A stretch of 64,000 bases of DNA from Diphasiastrum complanatum (lineage: Eukaryota > Streptophyta > Lycopodiopsida > Lycopodiales > Lycopodiaceae), in NCBI GenBank assembly GCA_029204225.1, contig CM055109.1, positions 23,216,422 to 23,280,421 of the forward strand, given 5' to 3'. Shown here piece by piece: positions 45,293-56,938 of the stretch. A program made the position numbers and the translations under genes. Each line of letters starts with the position of its first letter. Position 1 is the first letter of the stretch. The notes beneath the pieces are model-generated. The model worked only from the letters and a program-made list of their open reading frames with translations. It was not told the DNA's origin and searched no databases.

Positions 45293-45945
45293 CACATGCC
45301 ATTTACAAAGCATAATCAGGAGTTTGGGATTTTTTGGACTAATGAGAAACTACCACGTGGCAGTCTGACATGCACAATTTGACACGCAGTCTGACGCGGA
45401 CTGGAATGGGCTTCAGAATTTTAATTTTTTTTTCAAAAAAAATTAAGTGAAATTTTATGCTCTTTAAAAAGCCCAAAAAGTGGCATAATCAGCACAAAGA
45501 ATCCATTACGTAACTGTAACTCTTGGGACGTCATGAGTCCTACTCTTGAATTGGTTTAAGTCTTTATTTTTAGATTTTGTTGTTTTTGTAAATTTGAATA
45601 TAATTTAAAAATGGACATATTCTTTAAATAAAAATAAAAAACTTATATGTATAGGTAATTGCAATGGAAATAGACATATTATATAATTAGCAAATTAAAA
45701 TATCATTACAAAGTAAAAAATTATGTAAGTTATTGGAAGATTTTGAACATACTTTTTTTGTTAACCTTCTTGATATACAAAAAAGCAAATTTTTGTAGGT
45801 TTATAATTTTTCACATGTTTGTATTTTAAAAATATAAGAAAAACACGTCATTTTAAAGATTTGTATGCACAGAAAACATGGTTTTTGTGAAATGATACTT
45901 TTTTTTTGTCAATTTTAAAAGATTTCTTAAGGAGAACCTCGCAAT
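45293..45945. other. AT-rich non-coding stretch
   Basis: No ORF or motif of note. Confidence 0.4.
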
Positions 45946-45973
45946 GTTTCTCATTCAACTCGCAATGGTGTTA
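45946..45973. repeat. Right arm of the inverted repeat pair
   Basis: Ends ACTCGCAATGGTGTTA; partner of 42868-42895. Beyond it TGTGGATTGAG could begin an LTR reading outward. Confidence 0.7.
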
Positions 45974-46389
45974 TGTGGATTGAGACAAAAAAGTCAACAT
46001 ACTCCCTAACTCATCATAGATAGCTTTTCCTATTTTTCACATCTCTCACTCTTTGTATGTGTTTAAGACTTAGTTTTTTCCATGCTAAGTGTTTGGTTTG
46101 AGTGAGAAAGTGTGAATGATCATTATTGAATGCTTGTGTGCTCGTCTTGAAAATTGTCTAGGAAGATTGCTTGTACAATCAAGTGATAATTATATGTACA
46201 ATCACACCCACCTTAGAAGATCAAACACATTGATTTGTGTATCCTCACACGTGTGACTTGTTTGGCCAGCTGTGTTGTAATGTAACATGGAGCGCTTTCC
46301 ATCTAATGAATAATATCCAATGGTTATATATTCATTTTCATTACAATGCCCGCTCCTCCAGCATTTCGTACATTTGATTTGTACCTACA

Positions 46390-46900
46390 AAAACACAATC
46401 AATAAAAAATAATAATTTTAGAAAAATGAAACGTCCAAGAAGTAAAATTTGAAAATGATCTATGCAAAGTATAAAATATTAGTTACAAAAGGAAAATAAT
46501 TAAAATATATCTTAACACAAAACATATTTAATATAAGATTTAATTAAAATATCAATAATTTTGGAAATAGATCTCTATGCTTAGCATAGGACATTTATAA
46601 AATCAATAAAAAAATCCTTCACAAAACATTTTTTAATTTAAGATTACTTAAAAATTAAATAATTCTAAAAAATAATGCACCTAATATTTAAAACTTGAGT
46701 AGAGTTCCATGCTTAACATAGATCTCTATGCTAAGCATAGAACATTTACAAAAATTAAAAATTATAAACAAAATCTTTTTGCAAATCATTTTCATACAGC
46801 TTAAATAAAATTGATTAATTTTAAAAAAAAATTAAACATGAAATCTAAAATTTAAGTAAATTATTTTATGTTAAGCATGAAACATCTAAAAAAACATTTT
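46390..46900. repeat. AT-rich tandem repeat, about 145-bp period
   Basis: Three diverged units carry CTATGCTTAGCATAG or CTATGCTAAGCATAG (near 46572 and 46722; weaker TATGTTAAGCATGAA at 46868). Each is followed by ACATTTAYAAAA and an ATTAAAAATT-type stretch. The core is a near-palindrome. Confidence 0.55.
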
Positions 46901-46969
46901 GATATTGTTAAAACAACATTATCTATACTAGCATTACATACTTATAATAAAGCTTTATGCACGTTTGCA

Positions 46970-47201
46970 GATTGCCAACTGGAATGAAATATGACAATTC
47001 TCCACAAGGGAGAAGTTGTGCTTTGAATTTCAACAAATTGTTGTAACACAGCTTGAATCTCTGAATATTAAAATGGAGAGTCATCGTTTAAAGAGTCTTT
47101 CATTTAGAAGTCGTATGGAATGTCGGCTATGGAAAAAAGAAAAGGTTGTTATCTTAAAAGAAATTGTCAACTCCTTACAATCTCTTTCGTCTACAATATA
47201 G
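46970..47201 (+). pseudogene. Candidate orphan exon
   Basis: It follows a plausible acceptor (ACGTTTGCAG) and has an open frame from 47016 with FEFQQIVVTQLESLNIKMES and RMECRLWKKEKVVILKEIVN. Composition is protein-like but unrecognised. The second foldback copy begins 43 bp downstream. Confidence 0.25.
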
Positions 47202-47243
47202 AACATTGGCTGATCAGCCACATTTTTGGAAATGTAATTTTTT

Positions 47244-47440
47244 AGGCCTTGGCATTTTGCGAGTTTTACGAATTTTCTTTCTTGCCATGATTCAACAATG
47301 CTGGGCCTGGCCGATCGGAAAAAGAAAAAATCGTGCGGTCAGGCCCAGCACGTTGGCGTGCTATGGTTGGAGGCTGCAAAAATTTTCCTCATTTTATATA
47401 GCACGTCGGCGTGCTATGTTTGGAGGTTGCAAAAAATCAT
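47244..47440. mobile_element. Second, shorter copy of the foldback family
   Basis: It begins AGGCCTTGGCATTTTGCGAG, the terminal sequence of the 40162 element, then TTTCTTTCTTGCCATGATTC as in that element's right arm. It contains two of the palindromic words (CAGCACGTTGGCGTGCTATG near 47347 and TAGCACGTCGGCGTGCTATG near 47399) with TTGGAGGTTGCAAAAA spacers. The far arm is missing or replaced at about 47440. Confidence 0.75.
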
Positions 47441-48420
47441 CTCAATTCATCATCCTCAATTCATCAACAATAGAAGAAAGTTGACATATGTTGGGGGTAT
47501 TCCCGATGTGCTAATAGATAAAATGACAAATTAATATAAATAAGATGCGAGGGTCGTGGCATCTTGTGTGCGTAAGCCCATGGCCCAATGAGCACTTGTG
47601 AATGATCTTTTTGGAATAAACTAGACTTTGGGTCATGTAATTAAAAGTAATATTAGAGGCCAAAGTTTAAGTCATTAAGTTTTTTGGATTAGTCAAAAGT
47701 CAAATGGTGGTAGGTGGGGTGTGCTTCTTCCTACACCATACATTAGTTTGTATTTCTTGTGGATGGTGTGGATTGCAATCCTGTCCTTTGCAAGTAGCCA
47801 ATAGGAAGCAAAGGGCCACCCCAAAGATAAAACGACACTATTTGTAACCACTTTTCATGCTTAATGAGAAGGAGGAAACTCTACCATTTTGGAGAGCAAG
47901 CATCCTCATTTGCTATTCAATCATTGCTAATGCTATTGTGTTGCTTTTCTCTTTTGCTCTCTATTTTTCATTGTTCTTGTTTCCATTAGTTAAAGCTTAA
48001 TCATTAGCATGCAATGAGCAAATGAGCTAACCTCCATCTCACCCTCTCTCTCTCCCTCTCTCTTTCTCTACTCAAGTTCATTTCTGCAAACTGTCGCGAC
48101 ACTTAGAGTATTTTTGTAGACTGTAGCGAAAGTAATATATTTCTACAGATTTGTTCTAAATGCAAGTTTGTGGAAGTCCTTGAAGATGGCCAAGTCTTCA
48201 ATGACTTCAAGTTATTAAACTTAACATCTAAACTTGAAATTATGATAGGATTGGTTACCCATTGCTGGAGATCAACCGAAAGCCCGTTGTAGACATTTTT
48301 CAAATATATTGGCTATCTAAGTTTGTGATTCTTGCAGGTATCAGATGAGCAGGCGTAGAACCAAAGTTGGTTTCACCTGACCCTAGATCAATGATCAATA
48401 AACGTGCAGGAAGAATCATG
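47441..48420. other. Region with no gene recognised
   Basis: Contains a CT-rich run (CTCTCTCTCTCCCTCTCTC near 48044-48066). No ORF of note. Confidence 0.4.
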
Positions 48421-48472
48421 AAATAGAAATTAGTCATTCACCAAGGAGACAACTGTGGGCTTAATTTCTAAC
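48421..48472 (-). repeat. Outer end of a copia 3' LTR
   Basis: Minus strand TGTTAGAAATTAAGCCCACA follows a polypurine tract (TTAAGGGGAT). The first 50 bp recur at 49341-49393. The rest of the LTR below 48421 was not delimited. Confidence 0.55.
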
Positions 48473-48474
48473 AA

Positions 48475-49340
48475 TCCCCTTAAGATCACGGTTGGTGCGT
48501 TGGTATTTTTGTCAGGTTCAGCATATTGAAGAACTTCTAATGCTTGATCCTGGGAAGTGCTTTGGTGAAGATGTCTACGACCATCTCTGTGGAGCAGTAT
48601 TGAAGAATCACTTGTCTTGAGAAAACTTTCTCCCGAATGAAATGATACTGGATTTATATGTGCTTGGATTTGCCATGAAATCTGGGATTCAGTGACAGTG
48701 AAATACAGCTCAAGTTGTCACACAGAATGGTGATAGCATTGAACTGAGTGTGATGTAGTGAAGTAACAACCTGATCCATATAGCTTCTTTTGAAGCTTGA
48801 CATGCTGTGATGTACTCTGTCTTGGTCGAAGAAAGCACAACTAATTTTTGCTTCCTTGAGTTTTACGAAATCAATCCCCCTGCCAGATAGAAACAAAACC
48901 CGGAGGTAGATTTTCTGGTAGAGACTATTCCTCCCCAATCTAAGTCAGAGTAGCCTCGTAAGACGAGTGGGTCAATAACATTTCCATCATAACACAGAAT
49001 GTGATCTAAACTTCTCTGAATATATCTCATCACTCTCTTTAATGCTTTCCAATGAGAAATCTTAGGATTAGACATGAATTGACTTAACGTGCTAATAGTG
49101 TATGCTAAATCTGGTCTAGCACACAACATTACATACATCAAAGATCCCAGTAGTGAAAGATAAGAGTACTTCACTATCAGAATCAGCACAAGTAGGTTTA
49201 GTCAATACTATACTTGGATCCATTGGAGTATCAATTGGTTTGCAATCAGACATGTGAAATTTTTCTAAAATGCCTTTTAGATATGCCTGTTGGCTAAGAT
49301 AGATCTTCTTTTGAAGTCTATTTCTAGTAATGTGAATTCC
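48475..49340 (-). pseudogene. Ty1/copia RT end and RNase H
   Basis: The open part 49189-48863 reads YLSLLGSLMYVMLCARPDLA, ISHWKALKRVMRYIQRSLDH, SDLDWGGIVSTRKSTSGFCF. The first catalytic Asp is represented in GYSDLDW. Shifted frames (48938-48654) continue with ITILCDNLSCISLSLNPRFH and HGKSKHI. RT upstream is limited to the last few tens of residues (LQKKIYLSQQAYLKGILEKF, about 49260-49320), then LTR sequence intrudes. The polypurine tract follows downstream. Confidence 0.85.
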
Positions 49341-49393
49341 TAGAAATTAGTCATTCACCAAGGAGACAACTGTGGGCCTAATTTCCAACAAAG
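49341..49393 (-). repeat. Displaced copy of a copia LTR end
   Basis: Minus strand TGTTGGAAATTAGGCCCACA; nearly identical to 48421-48472. It abuts RT coding sequence instead of a PBS, so the body of the element between LTR and RT has been lost. Confidence 0.65.
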
Positions 49394-49789
49394 GTTACCT
49401 CCCAATAGGATTTGAAAAATAGATAAAAATAAAAAAAAATTCAAAAAACCCTTGAAAAATAAAAAATTGTCAAATCTACATAAGAACCTTTGCAGAGCCC
49501 TTTGAAGTTCCATCTCAGTGAGATAAGGATACAGAGAAGTCTGGGAAGGTCCATTCCCAGAGGAAGTTCCCAAGTGAAAAAAGATGGGAAAAGAGTTGTG
49601 AACCCTCGTAGACAGCAAATTTTTGAGTTCCATTGGCAGGTAACCTTTGCATTAAATTTTGAAGTTCCATCTCAGTGAGACAAGGACACAAAAGAGCGTA
49701 CGAGAGTTAGTTTGATCTCAGTGAGTTACTTTTTCACTCTATTGCTAACAATAGCTTGAGAAACAACAATGTATTATGCTTCTATGGAA
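49394..49789. other. Non-coding, small repeats
   Basis: TTTGAAGTTCCATCTCAGTG occurs twice (about 49500 and 49662). AAAGGTTACCTC at 49393 is inverted as GGTAACCTTTGC at 49640. Confidence 0.5.
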
Positions 49790-50085
49790 GACAGAGCAGT
49801 AGCGGTTTTATTACGACTGTTCTAGGAGATAGGACCGCCGTTGCAGAAGAATATAACTCTAGATGTGGATTTACGAATATCTACATCTCCATCCCATCTT
49901 GCATCTGAACATCCATTGAGTCGATGGAGATTGTCGTTGTCAAATTCCCCATAGGAGATGCACTGGTCCGTAGTAGCTCGAATATATCTCATGACTCTTA
50001 TAAGAGCCTTCCAATAGGTGATGCCTGGAGTAGCCATGAATCGGCTTAGTAAGCTGACTGCAAAAGCGACTATGTGGATCTGCAT
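49790..50085 (-). pseudogene. Ty1/copia RNase H fragment
   Basis: Reads LLSRFMATPGITYWKALIRV, MRYIRATTDQCISYGEFDND, CSDARWDGDVDIRKSTSRVI and then, after a stop, ATALSSIEA. A diverged copy of the family at 19744-20280 (same ITYWKALIRVMRYIRAT region). Truncated at both ends. Confidence 0.75.
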
Positions 50086-50289
50086 GCAGTGCTTGAAGAA
50101 TCAGAAAAATCAATAGATGATTTTGTAGCTGTTGTGCACATTATTATTCTAGATGATTGCATGATCTTGTATGTAAATTAGTCTGTTACTATTCGTGTAT
50201 CTAATTTGCTTGTTCATTCTAATTTCACATCTTGATTTGATATTGTTGAATGATACATTATTCTATTAATGTAAATCAACTGCATCTGA

Positions 50290-50768
50290 CTACTCTTTGA
50301 AGGATTGTAGGAGTGATACAACCGGTAGTGACCAGCGATCTGAACTCCCGATGACCTAATTTCCTTTGCAAATCTTTTTGCTTCGTGATTCACTTCGCAA
50401 TCACTTAGCTAAGGGGTAAACTAGTTTCAGAGCTCACCTAAGTTTCACATCTCATTTCATTTCGTCCTATTTCATCTCATCTAGTCTCGTCTCATTACAG
50501 AGTGATTGATCCTATCACGAATTATTTCGTTTCATTTTGCGATCTGTGCTTCCAGCATGAATCAATGTCAGTGCAAGTTTCGCTTTGCTTTGTTTTGTTT
50601 TCGTGTAGAATTTGTCTCATTTCATTTGATTGCATTATAGAGCCTGATTGATCCAACTCGAACATAAATAATTCAAGTGTCGTGAAAAGTTTCGTGAATC
50701 GTTCGTGATTTAATTTTATCAGTTTGACACCAGAGTCGTTTTGGCTAGAATTTTGCATTTTCTTATCA
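50290..50768 (+). repeat. Probable 5' LTR or leader of the plus-strand copia element
   Basis: Non-coding, rich in TTTCATCTCATCT-type words, ending a few bases before the PBS. The left end is not fixed. Confidence 0.35.
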
Positions 50769-50772
50769 TCTG

Positions 50773-50785
50773 TGGTATTAGAGCC
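50773..50785 (+). promoter_or_regulatory. Primer-binding site, initiator tRNA-Met type
   Basis: TGGTATTAGAGCC, one transition from the canonical TGGTATCAGAGCC. Confidence 0.7.
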
Positions 50786-50900
50786 TACCTTGTCAAAGTC
50801 TGACATAGCCAAAGGCAATCAGATCAAAGGGGCTGAGCATTCAAACAATCAACCATCAACAAGTGTACACGAATTCAAGTGTACACAAATTCAAGAAGCA

Positions 50901-51905
50901 ATGGCATCAATCGGCAACATACAGAGCAAGATCTATACAGTTTTGGATTCTTCAGGATCTAACTTTCTAGCTTGGAAAGTTAAGACATCATTGATACTAA
51001 AGGGTGAAGGTTTATTCCCCTGGGTGGATGGCACAAAGGACATGCCTATGACATCAGGAAAAGATCTACGCGAGTGGAGGGAGAAAAATGACAAGGCAGT
51101 AGCCTTGCTATCATCTTTCATCGAAGATAGTCTCACACTTGACCTGGCTACACTCTCCAAGGCTAAGGAGATGTGGGATACACTGCTCACAAGGTTTCAA
51201 ACAAAATCACGAAGTCAAATTATGATGATGGAAGATCAATTGACAAATCTACAGTGGGATAGGAAAGACCTCACTTCTTTTGTGAGGAAGATGAAGGATC
51301 TATTTCTATCACTACATAAGTCTGGAGCAGAGAATGCAGTGTCAGCTGAAAAGTAGCTCACTTACTTGTTGAGAGCCTTACCCAGATCTTTCTAGACAAC
51401 CAGAACCTTGCTCGCGAAAGATCCTTCAGTGACCCTCAAAAAGGCAATTTTTGAGATTTGAGAGGAAGTCGAGGCTAGGGATGCTTCTGACCAAGCCCTC
51501 TACAACAACAAAGAAGAGACAAAGAAACAATTCAAGCCTAAGAGAGAGTCAGATCAAAAGCAGAATCATGATCAACAAGCAGAAGGGACCAGCAAAGGCA
51601 AGTGGAAGAACAAAGAGAGGTCGAAACAACAAAGTGGAGACAAGAAGACTTGCGTGAGACGCAGACACGAAGGGCACACAATCGATTCGTGCTGGATAAA
51701 TCAAAAAATTGAGTGTATCCACTGTCACAAGAAGGGTCATGCAGCCATGGACTACCATTTGAACCCAAGAAATAAATTAGCACAAAGCAGACATGAGAAC
51801 AATAATAGTTCATCCTATGTCAATGAGCCAAAGAGCTCAAAAATGGGCAAAGAGAGATCGAACAGAAAAATTCGACCACCTACATTTGTGCAGACGTGTT
51901 TGTAG
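50901..51905 (+). pseudogene. Ty1/copia gag with two zinc knuckles
   Basis: The ATG at 50901 gives MASIGNIQSKIYTVLDSSGS, then LAWKVKTSLILKGEGLFPWV and LATLSKAKEMWDTLLTRFQ (UBN2-type capsid). A TAG at 51355 and a stop near 51460 interrupt the frame. A Lys-rich linker follows. Two Cys/His motifs are CVRRRHEGHTIDSC (51651-51692, a Cys lost) and CIHCHKKGHAAMDYH (51719-51763, the last Cys now Tyr). The frame lies open upstream to 50724, but a start before the PBS is not possible, so the first ATG after the leader was chosen. Confidence 0.85.
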
Positions 51906-53230
51906 TGTCAACACCTGACACACAGGAGGTGATCCTAGACTCAGGAGCCACCTCACACTTTGTGACATCAAGACGAATTATGTCTGATTTCAGAAGTGTA
52001 GATCCTTCAAGATTCATTGTTCTTGGAGATGAATCCAAACATCAAGTGAACGGTATTAATTCACTCTGGCTCAACAGGAATGACAGAGACAGATGACTCA
52101 AAGACGTTTTGTTTGTGCCTATACTGTAGAAGGACTTGCTTTCTATGGCAAGGATAGTTGATGTAGGGATGCATGTGACATTTTTCGATGAAGCATGCAA
52201 TGTTATTAATGCCAATACTAGTACCCTGATCACTCAAGGCAGAAGAAAAGATAATCTATATCATCTGGAGGTACGCTTGCCTGTAGATCAAGTGCATCAG
52301 ACTAATGATGATTTGTTAGACACTCTATGGCACAGGAGACTATGCCACATGAATTCGATGGCACTTTACCAAGAAAGTCATCACGGAGCAATAACAGGGG
52401 TTAGCATCTCAAATGTGAACAATTCGACCACCTCTGATGCATGTCTGAAAGGGTAAGATGTCTCGCACTCCATTTGTCAAAGACTCATACAAAATGACTA
52501 AGATTCTGGAGTTAGTGCATTCTAACATCTGTGGGCCTTTCAATGTGATCTCAGTAGGAGGCTCGAAATATTATATAACCTTCATTGATGATTATAGTAA
52601 ATTCGCCAGAGTGCATTTTATTCAAAATAAATCAGAAGCACTTGATAAATCCACAGAGTATGGAAATTGGGCAAAGAGATGCACCGGCAACAAAGTGAAG
52701 CAGATCAGGACAGATCGAAGTGGCGAATACATCTCGAATTGCTTCATTGACTTCTGCAATGATCGTTGCATCATTCACAGAAGGACTATAGCCTACACAC
52801 CGCAACACAACGATGTTGCAGAGAGGAAAAATAGGACCCTGATGGAAGCTGCCAGATGCATGATGGCCTACTCGAAAGCTCCAAGGGTACTATGGGCTGA
52901 AGCAGTAGCTACAGCTGCATACATCCAGAACAAGACAAGGAAGTCTGGTGTCCCTCACATGACACCACACAGATTATGATGGGGAAGAAAGCCCAAACTG
53001 TCTCACATCAGAATCTTTGGCTGTGCAACTTATGCACATATCTCAGATAAGCTTCGAAAGAAGCTTGACGAGAAAGTTGAATAGGGATTTCTGGTAGAAT
53101 TTGACAACAATTCGTCATACTACAGAGTCTGCATGCCAAACATGAACACTTTGAAGACAATGAGAGATGTCAGATTGGATGAGAGCAGGATGATGGCCAA
53201 TGATGATTCTGTCAACTATGAGGTTCTAGA
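51896..53230 (+). pseudogene. Ty1/copia protease and integrase
   Basis: The protease active site is intact as VILDSGATSHFVTSRR (51930). The GAG-pre-integrase region has TLWHRRLCHMNSMALY (52326). After a one-base shift at about 52457 the integrase core is open for 173 codons: ILELVHSNICGPF (the first catalytic Asp appears as Asn, HSN for the usual HTD), IRTDRSGEYISNCF (Asp present), and HNDVAERKNRTLMEAARCMM (Glu present). The C-terminal IFGCATYAHI lies past a TGA (52977). Other stops are at about 52096, 52129 and 53083. Confidence 0.88.
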
Positions 53231-53640
53231 AAGATAGTACGGTGACCTGCCACCAGCGACAGAGGGAGCAAAAGACGAACACGAAAATGAAAATTTTTTA
53301 GTCATTTTGTATTCAAGTGATGAATCAAAAGATGAAAGATTCGAGAGGCAGCCTACTGTTAGAGTGCCTGTAAACTAAGATGGTTCCGGACATAGTAGAG
53401 CAGACAAAGACAAAGGCATTGCTGTCCCAAGAAGATCTCCTAGAAGGTCGATAAGACCATGAAGAGCACCAGCAAGATACGTGCCAGACAGCCCAGCTTC
53501 CACATTAGAAGAATTCTGTGGATTTAGTCAATTCAAGGAGGCAATTGAATGTCCAGATAAGGACAAATGAATCCAAGCCATGAATGAGGAGATGGAGTCC
53601 ATGAGGAAGAACCGTCCGACACCAGTTTTACATCAGAAGA
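53231..53640 (+). pseudogene. Copia integrase-RT linker and first RT residues
   Basis: Reads AKDEHENENF, SPRRSIRP and then QFKEAIECPDKDK followed by QAMNEEMESMRKN, the standard entry to copia RT. It is replaced after about 53640 by gypsy sequence, so all of RT and RNase H is missing. Confidence 0.75.
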
Positions 53641-53659
53641 ATCTTCGTATGCCTTGAAT

Positions 53660-54086
53660 ATTTTTTTTCTATAAATTTGATATTGAAGTGCAGTATTTTG
53701 AATGTTATGAGAATGCTGATGACGAAGAATTCTTCGATGCCTGCAACGATGAAGCTGATGTTTTGCATGAAGAAATTAACGTTGTAGACACAAACTCGAA
53801 AGAGTCTGACGATTCGAGTGACGAATCTGAACACAAATTTGATAGCAAAAACCAGGTTGACGACAAGAAAACATCTATGGAGTCAACCATGCGCAAAATT
53901 CATGGCCATACCAAGGCCAGTATGACTAAAGGTATCATCTTACCAGATTCTACTGAACTGATTGAACTTGCACCTGGCAGATTTGTGCATGTTTCAAAGT
54001 CACTTGGAGAATCTGAGTTGGCGGAATTCACTGAACTATTAAAGGAGTATCAAGTTGTTTTTGCCTGTTCTAGAAAATGCAATTAG
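53660..54086 (+). pseudogene. Ty3/gypsy region just before RT
   Basis: Open for 132 codons from 53688. An acidic Asp/Glu/Ser-rich half is followed by ELIELAPGRFVHVSKSLGES and FTELLKEYQVVFACSRKCN. The second part is the entry to plant gypsy RT (the usual ending is VFAWS). Sequence ends abruptly at 54086. It sits head-to-tail with the gypsy remnants at 55612 and 56939 and may be one split element. Confidence 0.65.
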
Positions 54087-55117
54087 CCAACATTTTTTTA
54101 TTAAAGCATAGCTTAACTAACAATACCAACAAGTTTGTGAACTTAAAAAATACTATAAAAATGCCCTATTTTAGTTTATATTTGGACCTTTACGATAACA
54201 CTTTTTAAATTCACGATAATCATAATTACCTTTCAAGTCAAAATGTGGTCGATGTTCCCAATAGGTCAATAAAATATAAATATATTCTTAAACATTCATG
54301 TTTTTGTGCAAATCTTGGAAATGGTTACATCATAGACGAGACATTTTCATGAGCTTACTATATGTTTTCTCTTAAAATATGGAATCATGGTAAGAATGTC
54401 AACGTTTTTCATGCTTGACATGTATGAGTATGCTTACTCTCAAGTAAATTTCTTTATGGATAGTTTCAAAAATCACACAACACTAGAGTAAAATCAGTAG
54501 TCAACATTTCTAGCAACCTTTTGTATTTCCAAGATAGTGCATGTAAATGATTCATTTCAATATGTGCATCTTACAAGAAAATATAGAAAACTTAATGATA
54601 GATATTCATAGGATTGCAAACTCTCATGTTCTGGTTTTACACAATGTGGTAAATTTTTAAAAGAATTGAATGTAATGAATGTCATACCAATGTATAAATT
54701 AGCAAGCATCACACTCATGATAATTCATAGATTTGAAGTTTAAAAAAAAAGTAACATAATGTATAAAAAAGGTACACATCCAAGTAGAGAGATGGAGCTT
54801 TCAAAAAGACATAATATTGCCAAAAACAAAACCAAGAGCACGATAGCTTATCTAATAGGATAGAGAAATGGGGCACAACCTCCAAATGATTTACATGGCT
54901 AATGAGCTCTCAATGGAGATATTGAAGATTTTCATGTAAAAGAGAGCATAAAATGATGACAAGTGTATGCTCACCTAATGTAGTATGTGTCCAACATGTA
55001 GAAAATCTCAATAACTATTTCACAAGTGTCCACCCACGTCATGTAGTATGCTTCAAACATGCAAGGGTTCTTAAAAAACTTACAATTATATAAACTATTA
55101 TAAACTTTACTAAAAAC
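54087..55117. other. AT-rich insertion without gene
   Basis: No motif recognised; separates gypsy pieces that read in the same direction. Confidence 0.4.
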
Positions 55118-55384
<267 letters not shown>

Positions 55385-55611
55385 TATTTAAAAAGTATGT
55401 TTATCAAAAACTCCATGGTAAACCCCTCAATTTGGATGGATTGAAAAAGAATTTTACATAACATGATTAGTTAAAATGTTAAAATATACCAATCTCAATA
55501 AGATCAAAATAATATTAAGTCTTAATATCCCCACTACACTTGAACAACTAGATTCATTTGTAGAATTCGGAGGTAATTGTTGACATGACATCAATCTATA
55601 TTGATTGAAAT

Positions 55612-55700
55612 CTCTCTCATTAAGCAAGCTTCAAAGGAAAGATAAAATATGGGATTGGATTGATGTATGTAATCAAGCTTTCAAAGAATTGAAAAGAATA
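55612..55700 (+). pseudogene. Ty3/gypsy RT C-terminal scrap
   Basis: LQRKDKIWDWIDVCNQAFKE followed by LKR is the typical step from RT to RNase H in plant gypsy (L-KKD-W-W-EC-AFE-LK). The remaining ORF to 55982 is not recognisable. Confidence 0.55.
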
Positions 55701-56938
55701 ATTCAGTGGAAAACTTCTTCATGGCATCATGAAAATGCCTTAAGTGATTTCTTGGAAATATTCAAAGATAATGGAAAGTCTGATAATGAATTTTTTTTTC
55801 ACAACTCTTTAATGATTTTGAATTTTTTTTTGAATCAAACGATGGTATTTTGTATGTATAGATTCCATGGATTCTATTGTGATCTAATGCATATTTTAGT
55901 AGAAGAAGAGCATCTATCTACTGCGACCCCTATAAGAATTCTAAACCATCATCATAGTTATACCCTTTGGTTGAAAACATAAATCTATATCTTAGAAGCT
56001 ATCACCTTTTTGCAAAAGGGACAAGCAAAGGATCCAATATTGCTAAGTAGCATGCCAATAAGGCTTTTTTTTTCCCTTCTTTCATTGTCACGCTTTAGCA
56101 TTCTATCATTTGCACAGTAACTCATATGTACTACTGCTTCAAACAGAACATTAATTTTTAGAACTTTGGTCCAAAAATGTCTATCATGTATGCCCCATCC
56201 TATTGATTTCACCGATCCGATCAAAAGTAAGTGGGATATCAAAAATTATGTGCCTATTGTAAATCCTTGGGATTCCAGCAACAATTTTATGGCTATATAT
56301 ATCCTCCCAAGCATTTTTTTTCTAGTGTGTTTGTCTTTGGTCTAGAAAAATATGCAATTATGATGCGTACTTTTCTACTGATTTGTTATCTATTGTTGGT
56401 GGAGTGAGTTTTGAACTCTTGAAAACTTAAAAGTCATAGCTTCTCAAAATTCCATGCCATCTTTTGATTTAGTCATGTTTGGGCTGTTGACATCAATGAT
56501 GTGAAAGTATATGTAAAGTTTTTGTTGGTTACACAATTGGGAATGCATAGCCTCTACTTGGTCTTTTTTCTTGGTAGTAACCACATAATGTGTTGACAAT
56601 CATAATCTCAACAAACTTCAATGCTAAAACGCTTGCTCAAAAATTTGACACATCCAAAGCATTGCAATGGACCTCATATCCTTGTCAGCTTAAAATGACA
56701 TGGCACAACTCTATCTATGTGTTATGATAAATGTAGATATGACACACCTCTATGTGTAGACATGACACAACTCTATCTATGCGTAATGTGTGATGGACCA
56801 ACCAGCATGTGTGATCTGATTCACAAGTGTGATCTTGAGATTCATATGAAGTTCAAGGGAAGATTAGATGAGGGCTAAGGGTGTCTTGGGAGTAGGTCAT
56901 GGAAATCATTACAGTGGTTGTGGTAAGAACAATCTACT
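55701..56938. other. Region with no gene recognised
   Basis: AT-rich. CTCTATCTATG / GACATGACACAACTC words repeat at 56700-56790. A minus-strand ORF at 55985-56242 is not recognised. Confidence 0.4.
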
